A model generated the notes under the pieces. That model saw only the letters and a program-made list of their open reading frames with translations. It was not told the origin of the DNA and ran no database searches. A stretch of DNA of 64,000 bases, taken from Anaeramoeba flamelloides (lineage: Eukaryota > Metamonada > Anaeramoebidae). Every line of letters begins with the position of its first letter. Position 1 is the first letter of the stretch. This document shows positions 12,529-24,189 of the stretch, one piece after another. The stretch spans positions 15,872,001 through 15,936,000 of the forward strand of contig JANTQA010000047.1 of the NCBI GenBank assembly GCA_027625915.1, given 5' to 3'. The translations under genes and the position numbers were made by a program.

Positions 12529-14325
12529 CCTGAAAAAGGATAAGTAAAAACACCAATTTTTTTATCGTGAAATACAAAAACCAGTAAACAAAAAAAAAAA
12601 AACAAAAAATTGACTTTTTCAATTAAAATTTCCAAAACACACACCCTCAAACTTATGAAAAATTTAAATTTTTATCATGGAATCGATTCCTAGAATATAT
12701 TTGTGAAAAACAGACTTAAATATCAAAAAAAGTTGAACATTATTTTTTATTATAAAAACCAGTTAAAATGAAAAGTAGGAACAATTAATTTCAAAGAATA
12801 ATCCATTATTTTATTGACATTTCAACAAATAAAAATAATTAACAGCCTTTGATTCTCAATGGCAAATTAATACCACCTTTAGTATCCAAAAATAACCAAT
12901 TATGTTCAATCAATCGGATCACTTATCAATAAAAAATTAACGGTTGTTATATGATAACATTGTAAAAAATTTTATTGTGTTAAGGGAACCTCTCAACTCA
13001 CAATTATACGATTAAACTATCACCATTTTTGGAAGAAGAATAGGTTTGGTAAAAAAAATACCAAATTGGCTTTGTTTTTAGATTGAAAGTCATGAATGGA
13101 AATTTGAAAATATTTTTCTAGTTTTTCTTAAATAAAATAAAATAACAGTAAAAGAGATACATTTTAGTTTAAAGCGATTCCATAATGATTGGTTTTAACA
13201 ATAAAATCAAATATTGCTCGAAAAAATTTGTTACTGATAAATTCAGATAATTATATGAAAATTTTTACTTCATTTTGTTTTTTAACTGAAATTTTTTATA
13301 CAAGCTTTGAGTATCAAATTTTATTGGACTACTTCTTAGAAACTTTGTAAAATTAGCTTGGGCATCAAAAGGTACTTTCTATTGTGTTGGTTTAAATGTT
13401 GTAGTTATTGATTACAAAATAGAAATTCAACTAAAATTTTTCACAAATCTATTGGAATTTATCAGTATAAATAAAAAATAAAAAGTTAATAACTACAAAG
13501 CTCAGTTATAATGCTTTTCTTGAATTTGGATTAAGGAGATGCATTTTATCAAATACTCTTATCCCTGAGAGTCTTTTTATATAAAAAAAATCAAAGAGAA
13601 AGTTTTGTCACTTTTTGAACATGTGATGATGTGAGACCTACTTTCAGTTCAGTGTCTCCTTATTGGAAAAACATTTTGGTAATAAAAGATTTCTATTTCT
13701 GAATCTTTTAAACTGAAAACAGAAAGTTATTATTTGGACGATCTTTTCAATTATTTTCAAATTTGAAATTTTTTTTCAAAAAGTAGTTTTATCATCATCT
13801 TTTAGTTTTATTTTCAAAAATAGTCTCTAGAATTTCAATTATTTCCACTTAACCTTTGGTTGATGAAACTCATATCACTAACTCTGATTTTTACATTCTG
13901 GGAATATTATAATTAATTCCAAAGTTTAAAAATATCTATTAAAAGAATAAAAATTTGGGAACATTATAGTAACCCAAACAAACACTATTTTCATTACCTT
14001 TTAAAGTTGTTATGATGAGGATCAAATCATTCATTCTGAAATAAATAAATCTGATCAGAAATTAATTTACTTCCTTTTTGATAATTTTGGAAAAAGGGAA
14101 GATATTGTGATTGATGATCCACTTATTATTCGTTATTAGCTTTTTAAAATCCAGAAAACAACTTTTAGAATAATGAAACAGTTCATTGTACATTGGATTT
14201 TTCTAGTTCAATTGTTTGATTTAAGGATTCAATTAAAGTTTGATATAGGAAGAATGTAAATCAGAAATATTTTATTATTTTTTAAATCTTTTCTTTTAAT
14301 TCTTGAATAATTAAAAAACAACAAA
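12529..14325. other. Gene-free stretch upstream of ERO1
   Basis: No coding or RNA gene was recognised. The last few hundred bases should hold the ERO1 promoter, but no specific element can be named. Confidence 0.4.
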
Positions 14326-17300
14326 ATGAGGAAACAACTACCTCTTCTTTTTTGTTTTTTACTTTGTTTTTATCTCAATTGTTATGTTGAATGCTCAGAG
14401 GAGTTTTCTTTTGAACTTTTGAAAGGGACAGTTGATGATTGTTGCTGCAGTTACGGAAAAGTATTTGCAAAAAACCAAAAGATCTTTCATCCACTGATCA
14501 GCCAAATTGCTGTAAGAACACCTTTTTGAAAAACTCTGTTTGCAAGAGATCTTATTTTTTTTCAAGATAATCCTCTTTTTTTTTTTCTTGTTTTTTTTAG
14601 AAAAGGGACTTTTTCAAATTCTTTCGGGTAGATTATTTAAAAGAATGCCCATTTTGGGTTGAAGACTATGTGTGCGGAATTGAAGATGATTCAGGTTGCT
14701 CGATTTGTGAATGTTCCGATGATGAATTACCAAAATTTTGGGATCAACCCATCTCCGATACCCTTATTTTAAAAACTGATATTACTGAAGAAACATTTTG
14801 TGAAGAAGACTGTACATCAAGCCAGTGGATTCAAGAAGAAGAAACCGGTGGTACGTTTTTTAATTATTTACAGATTTTTTTTTTTTTTTTTTACTTCTTT
14901 TTGTTTTACATCCGAGTACACTTCAAGCATTTTGAATGATTTGCTTTTTTTTCTTTTATTTTTTTTTACAAACTTTAAGGAGAAAATCCTCCTCACAACA
15001 ACTGGAAATCTTCCGAACATTTTTCGTTCTTGAAAAAATATGAGAGTGTCTCTTTTAGTAGTGTTTAATATCAAACAAAGTTGAACTTGTTTTTTAAATT
15101 CTTTCAATAAGCCTGGGTAATTAGTTTTGTTTCCCCTTTTGATCTTCGTTTTTTCTGAAAAAGTTTTTTATTTTTTTAAGCGAGCCAAAGAAAAAGATTG
15201 AACTCAAGCCTTAACACAAAATGTTCAGTGATTTGCTTGTTTGTTGACACACACTCGAGGGGTAAATTAAATGTTTTCATTATTAAATTTCTTTAAGGGA
15301 GGAGTCATTTTTGAAAATAAAATGAAATCCTTAAAGATCTTTGAAAATTTTTTTTTGTAATTTGTGTTTCGGCTGATGAAATGGATGAGTTAGCCTCATT
15401 TAAACAATTTATTGATTTGAGTCTCTTTTTTGAAATGAAAAATTTGCATCTTTCCAATATAAAACTTAAAAAAGTAACCTATTATTTTGTTTAAGAATTA
15501 AGTTAATTCTTGAAAATGGGAAAACATATTTTTCGTTTTATGTTGGAAAGTATTGATTTCGAAAGCAAATTTTTTATTTTGGTTTCTTTTTCTTTGATTA
15601 ATATTTCAATTCAAATCTCAGCCAATAAAACTAATTGTGGTATGGGTGATTCAATAAATGAATATTCGGTAGAAGCCTAACTACAATTTATCAATTAAAT
15701 TGAGATCTATTATGCAAAAAAAAATTTTTTATTTAAGGTTTTGAAAAAGTTCTTTTTTGGTTTTCAAAAAATGAAAAAAAATTTTTTGGAACAAAATGTT
15801 CAATTTTGAAAATTTTTTCCAAAACAAATTGTTTGGTCTTATTCACAAGAATCCTTATAGCAATTAAATTCATTTTTGGCAGAAAAAAAATGATTTTGAA
15901 TTTTGAGGATAAAATTAACGAATTCCCAAATATCTTCAAGAAAATTTTATTTTGAAAAATCGACTTTCATCTTAAAACAAAAACAAAATTTCTTAGTAAT
16001 ATTTTTAAATGACTTTAAAACTTTAAAATTATAACCACCCTTCTTAAAAAAATACAATTATTTTTTAATCTGCTAAATATATCAATTTTTTGGTTAACCA
16101 AAAGTTTTATCTCAAAAAAAGAAAAAAAAATCTTTATATTAATATTACTGGTAACAAAGACTTGTTATAGTATAATAATGATCAAAATGACAATAAAAAG
16201 GGTAAAAAATTGTTATAATGTGAGAAATAAAATGAATTTTCTAGTTTTCTTTTTCAGAAAAAAAGGAAAAAAAAAATTGATCTCACGAAACTAATTTTCA
16301 TTTATGGCTTTCTTAGTCGATCAGAATTTTTTGACACTTGGCATATACAAAATTTGTAAGTAGAGAATACCACCAATAACATATTTTAGAATTTTGCATT
16401 GTTGCCGTAGAAGTCTGATCCCTTAAATACAAAAACTTTTCAAGGGTTTTTGTAAATTGGTGTTTAAATCCCTTTTTTCAACAAAAGATCAATAAAATAA
16501 AAAAAAAATTGAATCTAAACAATGCCACAAAGAATCAAACTGATTTTTATCCTTTTTGTGTTTACTGATCTTAATTGGTACACGTTTGTATTGTTTTATT
16601 TTTTTTATTTTATTTTTTTTGGCTGTTTGTTTAACAAGACATCACGATCATGATTAAATATTTTCAAAAAAAAAACAAACATTTGCTAATTTTACTCTTT
16701 TTAATAACTTCAATTATAATAAACACTATTGATTAATAAAAAATCTTTATACAAAAAAATATTTTTAAAGATATTTTTCAATTAAAGTTGGAAAATCCAA
16801 TTTTTCAGATTCTATTAAGATTTTTTTCAAATTTAATAGTTGAACATTTGTATATTTTTTTAATCATCGTTAAGAGATTATTTTATTATATTTTAAAAGC
16901 ATTTGAAATTTTCGGTTTATTCCAAAAAGTAAAAAAAACCACCGTTAGCTTTTCCAGAATTTAAAAGAATTGAGTAAAATCAAAGAGATTTTACTCCATT
17001 CTTTTGAATTCTGGAAAAGCTAGGCACTCTACGGACACTTTTCGTTAGGTTTCCCAGAATTCAAAAGAATAGAGTAAAATATCAGAGATTTTACTTGATT
17101 CTTTTAAATCCTGGAAAACCGCCGTTAACTTTTCTTGAGTTTTCTGTTTATTAGAAAAACCAATAGATTTTCGTTAGGTTTTTTTTACTTTTCGAAATAA
17201 ACCGAAAATTTATTAAAATTTTCTGTTTATTTCAAAAAGTAAAAAAAACCTAGAACACTTCACTAATAAAACAGAAAACCTCAAGAAAAGCTAGGCACTT

Positions 17301-19432
17301 GACGGACACGAAATATTTATCATCAGTTATTTTTTTTTTCTTATTTGAGTTTTTTTTTTAGATGAGTAGAGTGTTTTCAAAACTATTAGTTATTATCTCT
17401 TCAAAAAAATATCCTAAAGTTGAATTTAAAGAAAATTCATTGTTACATCCATTTAAAAATTTTTACACAAAATCGACCCTTTTTTCTAGACTAGAGACTT
17501 TTAAAAATTGCAGTACTATTAACAACAATAAATACAACAACCCCAAGATCGTTTAGAACTGGAATGTTGATTATATTTTGAATAAAATCAATTAACAAGG
17601 ATGAAATGATAATTGAAGTTATATTTTTGACTCACTTGGAATTTGAAATTTTATTTTTTCATACTAGTGAGGTGTTAAATAGATTGATGGTTATTTTCTT
17701 TTAAATCGGAAATTTCTAGATCAACACCATGATTTCTTTTAATATAGAGATCTAAATATTTGAATAATTATAGATCAAACGAAAATGTTAACTTTATTAA
17801 GTTTTAAATAAGATCTTGATAGATGGTGTATATCCATAAAGTGCTGGGTTTTTAAGAATAAGAATTTGTTTTCAAAATTTTCTTTTTGTTGATTATTAAT
17901 TTTTTGCAAGTTTACAAAATTTTGTTTTCAAAAAAATACTCGTACAAGATACCGACCCGACTTGATCCCATGATCCAATTCAAGTACCAGCTTGAAAGAT
18001 TGTAAGGAAAGGTAGATTCACTTGACCCCAACTCTTTTCAAATAGCTTCAGTTTACCCCTTCAGTTTTCTTTAATTAAGTACAATTTTCTGAAGATCCAA
18101 TCAAAACAAGTTTGGTTTAAAATCTAATCTGAACAAGTTTTCCCAATTCTCATAATGCTTTTTTATTTCTTTGTCTTCTCTACAAAGATTGGAAAAATAA
18201 AAAAAGTGAGAACCATTAGTAACCCAAACAACTTAAAAAGGATAATTTGAAAAAGTTAAAAAGTGTAAAAAATAAAAAACTTGTTTATTTCTAAAGGCCT
18301 CATTATAATAATTTGATTATTTAATTACCAATTTTTTAATCTTCATTAAAGAAACCCACCCAAATACAAATTATTTTTTTAAAATTAATTTGGTCGCTAA
18401 TTGATAAATATTTAAATAAATTTCAAACGAATCTTTTTGTTACACATTTTTTTTTAAAAATACATTATTTTTTAAATAAATAAATTATTTTTTAAACAAA
18501 TAAATTATTTTTTTAAAGATTAAATTAACGATTTTTTTAATCAAAAATAAAGCCAATTTTCAATACCAAATTAAACAAGATTATTATCGATAATAATTTC
18601 ATATTGATTTTTTTTTTTTTCTTTTCTCTCTCTCTTTGAATTAATAATAGATGAAGTTATTTTAAATTTACAAAAAAATCCACCAAAATTTACAAACTAT
18701 TCTGGAGTTGGAGCAAATAGAATCTGGCTTGCGATTTATAATGAAAACTGTTTTAATGATTATGGTGAATGTAGAGAAATGTCTATTTTCTACAAATTAT
18801 TTTCAGGACTTCATGGTGACATCACATTGCACATTGCCGAAAAGTATATAAAAAATGGAAAAACCGAGCCAAATATTGATTTTTATTATTGGAAATTACA
18901 TAAATACCCTGATCGAATATCTAATGTTTTTTTCACATATTTATTTTTATTACGCTCTGTCCAAAAAGCCAGGGAATATCTTGATGAATTACCATACCCA
19001 ACAATTTCAGGAACACCAGATCTTGAAGCTCAAAAGCAAATGAAACTTTTCACCAAATCTTTAGAGTCTTGCAGCCCAGGGTTTGACGAATCTGGATTAT
19101 TTTCTGAAATTCCCGAGCTTAAAGAAGAAATGATGAAACAGTTTCGAAATATTTCAAAATTATTCGATTGTGTTTCTTGCGTTAGTTGCAGAGTACACGC
19201 TAAACTCCAGCTTTTAGGCATTGCAACAAGTGTCAGAATTCTTTTCGCACCAAACACAGAAAACGTTGTTAAAACATTAAAAAGAAATGAAATCTCTGCC
19301 TTAATTAACACAGTCGAGAATTTTTCTTCATCAATCGCGTATATTGGGAATATGGAAAAGAGATTACAGGAAAGAAACGAGAAGGAAAAAAATAATAAGA
19401 AGGATCAAGAAAATAGTGTTAAGGAATTATAA
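14326..19432 (+). CDS. ERO1: ERO1-family endoplasmic reticulum thiol oxidase
   Basis: Flavoprotein that reoxidises protein disulfide isomerase in the ER and passes electrons to oxygen. Exons are 14326-14511, 14601-14850 and 18651-19432, with GT-AG junctions in matching phase, giving 405 residues. Residues 1-23 are a hydrophobic signal peptide. DDCCC (37-41) is the conserved N-terminal Cys cluster, and CPFW is at 78-81. Cys95 and Cys100 form the shuttle pair (Cys-x4-Cys). NRIW and NENCF, then FYKLFSGLHGDI (from 191), match the FAD-binding core. DCVSCVSCR holds active-site Cys319, Cys322 and Cys325. The C-terminus is charged (Lys/Glu/Asn) and lacks an obvious retention signal; it ends KEL preceded by V, not KDEL. 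The second intron is 3.8 kb and full of repeats, so exon 3 looks like a separate gene if read alone. Confidence 0.95.
15310..16470 (+). repeat. Dispersed repeat R1, copy 2 (in ERO1 intron)
   Basis: It aligns along its length with 2195-3290 and with the reverse complement of 28925-30205. Shared blocks include TTTAAACAATTTATTGATTT, ATTAATATTTCAATTCAA, TGTGAGAAATAAAATGAA and ACACTTGGCATATACAAAAT. No frame is kept open in all three copies. Confidence 0.75.
16906..17309 (+). repeat. Fold-back array, locus F2 (in ERO1 intron)
   Basis: At least three hairpin modules. Module A occurs twice, with arms built on CCAGAATTYAAAAGAAT and its complement around AGTAAAATC. One large nested module B has TTTTCTTGAGTTTTCTG paired with CAGAAAACCTCAAGAAAAG, enclosing GGTTTTTTTTACTTTTCG and its complement. 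Linkers are CTAGGCACTCTACGGACAC, CCGCCGTTAAC and a closing CTAGGCACTTGACGGACAC. The inner stem of module B is close to perfect over more than 25 bases. Confidence 0.88.
17695..18320 (+). repeat. Dispersed repeat R4, copy 1 (in ERO1 intron)
   Basis: It matches 58945-59590 in the same orientation. Landmarks in order: TCTAAATATTTGAA, ATAGATCAAA, TTTTTAAGAATAAGA, GTACAAGATACCGAC and an AGTAACCCAAACAACTTAA-type block. The GTACAAGATACCGACYCGAC patch is unusually GC-rich for this DNA. The class is unknown. Confidence 0.75.
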
Positions 19433-19884
19433 AATTTATTTATTTTTATTTTTTTTTTTTTTATTTTTCATAATTTAGTTCAATTGAAAAAATCTAATCT
19501 AACATTATTTTTATATAGAAATATGATCTTTTAAACACATAATTTAATACATTTTATTAAAGGATGTTTTTATATGCCATATACTCTGGAATATTTTATT
19601 TCAGCTAAAAACAAATCAATAACAAATTTTTAGTTTAAAAATGGATTTATAAAAAATAAAAAAAATATTTTGGATTTTTAACAAAATTTTTTAATTAATA
19701 GGGGTTTTGATCATAAAATATTTTACCACAATATTAGCAAAAAATTCATGATAATATTAAAAAAATGCAATTAATATTACTTTATCTTGGAAAAACTTAT
19801 AAAATCGCGATAATCCGCAAAATTTCAGGATAAAATATAAAATCACATTAAATGAAACATTAAATTTTTGAAATTAATATAACA
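19433..19884. other. Gene-free stretch after ERO1
   Basis: This is the 3' flank of ERO1. T-rich sequence directly follows the TAA. No gene or assignable repeat was seen. Confidence 0.4.
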
Positions 19885-20760
19885 AAAAATATTTTGACCC
19901 ATGAAAGCTCTGAGACTTTTACAATGGTTAACCTTTTAAAAATGTTAGAAAACGTTGGAATAATTGGAAAGGATCTTCAAGTGTTTGAAAGGCTTGTAAG
20001 ATCTAAAGCTTCATAAAATTCATTAGATTTTTTGTAGTAAAAAACATTTTTTTATTATTACAAAAGCAAAATCTCATTCGATTATATGATCATACAAATA
20101 ATAATCCCATTTTGAAAATGCACTTGAATATCTAAAAGATGAGTTTTTATTTTAAATGGAGTTATAGGCTTCAAAGTTAAATAACCAAAAAGAAGAAAAG
20201 AGGAATTTTAATTCTTATTGACAATCGATTAAACAAAAAAATTAAAAATATTTTTGTCTTTTCTGTCTAATAAAAGGATATGAGAAGAAAAATAATACGA
20301 AGAAAGCAACAAGTGTATAAATCATCTGAATAATTAGTGATATTCTGAATAGTTTATTGAAAAAGCTTTGAAAAAGTTATCCTTCAGCTTTCAGCTTTCC
20401 TAGAAAAAAGAAAATATTTTAACCCAAGAATATAGTTTTTAATGAAGTCACAAAGAGCTAGCTGTTTAAGAAGAGTTTTTATTTACAGTCAGTTCCACTA
20501 TTAAGGCACAAACTTTCAACCAAATTTAAGGTACAAAAAAAATCTCAAATTAAGGTACAAAATTAAGATTCTCGTAAAATAATTTGTAAAATATAAAATT
20601 CCAAATTTTGTGCCTTAATTTGAGATTTTTTTTGTACCTTAAATTTGGTTGAAAGTTTGTGTCTTAAAAGTGGAACTGACTGTATCTAAATTTAATACAA
20701 TCACCAACAGATAATTAATGGTATGCCTCTTGTTATTATTTTTAGCTGTACAAAAGTGCC
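19885..20760 (+). repeat. Dispersed repeat R3, copy 1, carrying a MITE
   Basis: It aligns with 35930-36860 in the same orientation. Shared blocks: CTTGAATMTMTAARA near 20127, AAGTTAAATAACCAAAAA near 20175, AATTAGTGATATT near 20333, and TTTTAACCCAAGAA near 20417. It is split at 20484-20684 by a MITE that is absent at the equivalent place in the other copy. Confidence 0.7.
20484..20684. mobile_element. Palindromic MITE, copy A, with TA target duplication
   Basis: The element is 197 bp (20486-20682) and almost wholly palindromic, with arms of roughly 85-90 bp. It begins CAGTCAGTTCCACT and ends GTGGAACTGACTG, with TA on each side. CAGT ends with a TA duplication are typical of Tc1/mariner-type elements, so it is probably a non-autonomous derivative. 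It has no coding capacity. Confidence 0.92.
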
Positions 20761-20934
20761 AATCGATATTTCAACCAATTTAAATTAAAATCGAACAAAA
20801 ATCTTTGATTTGATCATTATTAGAATAAAGTATCTTTTATGTTGTTTTTTATGGTTTTACTTTTTTTTTAAAGGATCTTTTTTTTGATTAAAAAATATTT
20901 TCTTAAAATATCACTCAATTAGCTAAAAAAACAG

Positions 20935-21110
20935 AAAATATTTTCTCGAGATTACTTTTTAAACCCAATATTTTATAATTGATCACAATTTTTATATAAA
21001 TATTATGATTGTTTAGAATATAGTAATTAGTGATATTATTACTTATTATATTTTTTTTAAATAGTACTATTTTATAAAAATAATTACGATTTTTGAAACT
21101 TTATCTTTAG
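20935..21110 (+). repeat. Inverted repeat arm, left
   Basis: It matches the reverse complement of 22125-22300. The shared core is GAATATAGTAATTAGTGATA, followed by an ACTATTTTATAAAAATAATTACGA-like stretch and AAACTTTATCTTT. The arms are about 1 kb apart. The enclosed sequence shows no gene, so this may be two insertions rather than one element. Confidence 0.7.
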
Positions 21111-22124
21111 GGAGTAGCTACATAATAATTCATGATAAAAAATTGAGAGAAAATAATATTTTATTTCAGTTGAGCGTATTCGTAGATTCCTCAAATTTTT
21201 TTTTAAAAAATATAACAATATTTCTTTTATGTAATGTTAAGCAATAAAAAAAAAAAGAACAAATAATTGATAAATTGGTTCGCTTTTTATTTTTTTTATT
21301 ATAAATATTTTTTTTTGTGAGAAGGTAAATTTGAATTCTTAGAATAAAACTTAACGCTATTTAGTGGATTAAAATTTGATAGAATATAAACATATAAACT
21401 TCTTCAATTCCAACAAATCATAGTGTTTGAAACCCTAACCAGATATATTTTGGGATAATTATTTTTTTTTTGGAATCCTTCTAGTTATTAAAACCCATTT
21501 ATATTTTCTTTTGTGACCCTCCCCCCCCAATTATCATTTTTTCGTTCTTTTTAAACAAAATCCATTTATAACAAAACTCACTGATAAAAATCTTTCTTAT
21601 TACTTTTTGTTATAATTAAAAAAAAAAAAATCAAAAATGATGAAAAAATAACATTGAAAAAATTAAATGCCATAATGAATGTTGAGAGAAGGATAAAATA
21701 TCATTCATTCAACATTCGAAACACTATTTTAAGCAATATAACTCAACAATAAATTGCTACAATTTCTTTGAGACTTTGAAAAAAAAATTAAAAAATCTAA
21801 TGAATGAAGTACTTTATAAATAAAAATCAATGAAGTACAAACCGAGTAAAAAATATTATTTTCTGATCCTTTTCAAAATTGCAAAAAAAGGCAAAATTTT
21901 CCCTTAACGCGACTACCCGCTTAAATTGAAAAAGATATCGTCAAACATTTGAAAGATAACAACATTACAAAAAAATAGACATAAATTCAAATTTTTTATT
22001 ATTAAAATATTATAATATACACTCTCGATACCTTTAAAAGTAAAAAAAATGAGAGATACTTCAATTTTGGATTGAAATCAACATAAAAAAAAAATAAAAA
22101 AAACTATTTGATGATTTTTTTTCA
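21111..22124. other. Gene-free spacer between inverted arms
   Basis: No reading frame or RNA gene was seen. It includes a short C-run near 21521-21528. There is no transposase-like open frame, so an autonomous element cannot be supported. Confidence 0.45.
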
Positions 22125-22300
22125 ATCAAAGATAAAGTTTATACATTCGTAATTATTTTTATAAAATGGTACTATATAAAAAAATTATAATAATTAATAA
22201 TATCACTAATTACTATATTCAAAATAATCACAATAATTATTTAAAAATTGTGATAAATACCAAATATTATGATAAAAAAGCAATTTAGAGATTATATTTT
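22125..22300 (-). repeat. Inverted repeat arm, right
   Basis: Reverse-complement partner of 20935-21110. It is followed directly by R2 copy 1. Confidence 0.7.
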
Positions 22301-22324
22301 ACGACTTTTATCCTAATTCAATAA

Positions 22325-23450
22325 TATTTTGAGAAAAATCTTTTTTAGGAAGTAAGTACATTTTACCATTTTGAAAAATTTTGATTGTGTGCACATTAAT
22401 GAAAAATATTTTTTGAGTACCACCAGATATTGAAACTTTGAAAACCAAAATCCCATCCACCAGTCTATTCGTGAAAATAGCCAAAGTAATTCAGTGTTGA
22501 ATCTTTCATTTTTCAATTTTTTGAAACTTTTTTTTGATTAAATTTTTCGTTTTATTAAATTTGGTTTTGGATTTAGAGATGTGTTTATAGGAAACAGTGG
22601 AATTATTAAAAGAGTAAACCAAAAAAATACCCCAAGTGGTGTCTATTTGAATAAAATATTTTCTTTTAGAAAACCAAAAACCATAGAGCACCATTCAAAA
22701 TATTTTTTTTGAAATTAAGAATGATTTAAAAATCATCGACAAAAGCCTATTTTCGAAGATTTTTTTTCTTTATCTTCTTAGTTTATATGAATAAAAACTA
22801 TTTTTTGCCTTGAATTTCTTACCAAATTACTATTTATTATTATTTTACAAAACCTTTTGTGACAAATTTGCTTTCAAAATTCTTTTTTAAAATTTTTTTA
22901 TCAAACAAAGCCAAAACAACGAATACTATTTTAAAAACCAAAATAAAGATGGTGAATTCTTGGAATCAAAATTTACTGTTAAAAAGATTCAAATCACAAT
23001 AATTGAACAATTCAAGAAATTATTTCAATCAGATTCAGAATTATTTTGAGTTTCATTTTAATGCAAAATAAATAATTTTAAAATCAAACCCATTTGTCCA
23101 ATAAACCATTATTATAAAGAAGAATTCAAAAAATATTATATTTTCTGAACTAAATCTAGAATTAGATGAATTAAATGAAAATAGGATTTTTAAAATCATT
23201 TTGGAAATTATTAAGAAATAAACAGTAATTTGTTTTTCAAGCATTTTCCAAACAAAATTATTTTCATCAAGAATTAAAAATAAAAGCAAATAAAGTATAA
23301 ACAATTGTGTTTAGTGTTAGAGATAAGATCAAGTAATAAATGATTTTTATTTCTTTTTTTTTTTTTTTGATCAATCGTTTCATTTTTATCTTAAATACCA
23401 TTTTTTAGTTGGTAAGAAAATATCTTATACTAATATATATCCTACCCCCC
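22325..23450 (-). repeat. Dispersed repeat R2, copy 1 (minus strand)
   Basis: Its reverse complement aligns along its length with 24190-25310 and 34600-35930. Landmarks in element orientation: TCATTTATTACTTGATCTTA, AGAATTTCCAAAATG, a TTGGCTTTGTTTGAT-type block, TATAAACACATCTCTA, and GTAAAATGTACTTACTTCC at the end. Short stretches near that end (22313-22694) read in frame in more than one copy, hinting at an old coding region. It supplies the empty site for MITE copy B at TA 22667-22668. Confidence 0.78.
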
Positions 23451-24189
23451 TATTTATTAAAACATCAATATATTAAGTTTCAGAAATGATTTGAAGAATT
23501 CAGATTCACGAAAAAGTTGAAACTCAAAAAATGAAAAATCCTCTTCCCCCCCTTAATCAAAAAAAAATATTAATGAAAAAAAAAGTAATTCTTTTAAAAA
23601 ATAACATCAAAGATACTTTATCCCATCAATGATCAAATCTGATTTTTTTGTTGTCTTTTTGTCATTATTTCAATCAAAGACCAATCCACCACATCGAGCT
23701 TATGATAATAATAACAAAATGCAAATCATAACTTTTCAGTTGATTGTTGTATTATAAATTCTGATGAATAATAAGTGCTTATATAACTACAAACACCTCA
23801 TTTATTCTTTTGGAAAGGTAAATGTTATTAAATTATTTTTCATTTCTATTAAAATTTTCAATATACAATCGTGTTTCATCCTTTTTTCTTCATTTTATTT
23901 TTTATTCCTTGAAAGGTTATATTTGGATTAAATAATTAAAAATGGGTAGATAGTACATAACATCTCCAAAACTAATCTTTTTTATTCTTTTATTCATTTT
24001 TATTGATTTCTTCCCAATGTTGCAGAATAAATAGATAAATTACAAAATAAATACGGTTTTTAAAAAAGGGTAAAAATTCAGGAGAATAGTAAATATAAAC
24101 AATTTTGAGTGTCCCGGTTTATTTTTAATTGAACCAATTAAGTTGCCTCTCTAAATAAACACATTAATATTTCAATACAAAATAGGAGG
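23451..24189. other. Gene-free spacer between head-to-head R2 copies
   Basis: No gene or RNA feature was recognised. It separates an inverted pair of R2 elements. Confidence 0.4.

Larger units (their letters stand above)
14851..18650 (+). other. ERO1 giant intron 2 (3.8 kb)
   Basis: The donor is GTACGT and the acceptor is AATAATAG. The phase is 1 on both sides: G of 14850 plus AT of 18651-18652 gives Asp. It contains R1 copy 2, fold-back array F2 and R4 copy 1. The first ERO1 intron (14512-14600) is only 89 nt, so inflation is confined to this intron. Confidence 0.88.

Noticed and set aside
18779-19432. A stand-alone small gene starting at the ATG 18779
   Set aside because: Homology to the ERO1 C-terminal half continues upstream to a phase-matched AG at 18650, so it is the third exon of ERO1.
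20935-22300. An autonomous DNA transposon bounded by the inverted arms
   Set aside because: The 1 kb between the arms has no transposase-like frame and no target-site duplication could be fixed.
22313-23304. Three separate small minus-strand genes
   Set aside because: They fall inside repeat R2. The resemblance between copies is at the repeat level and the frames are not complete genes.
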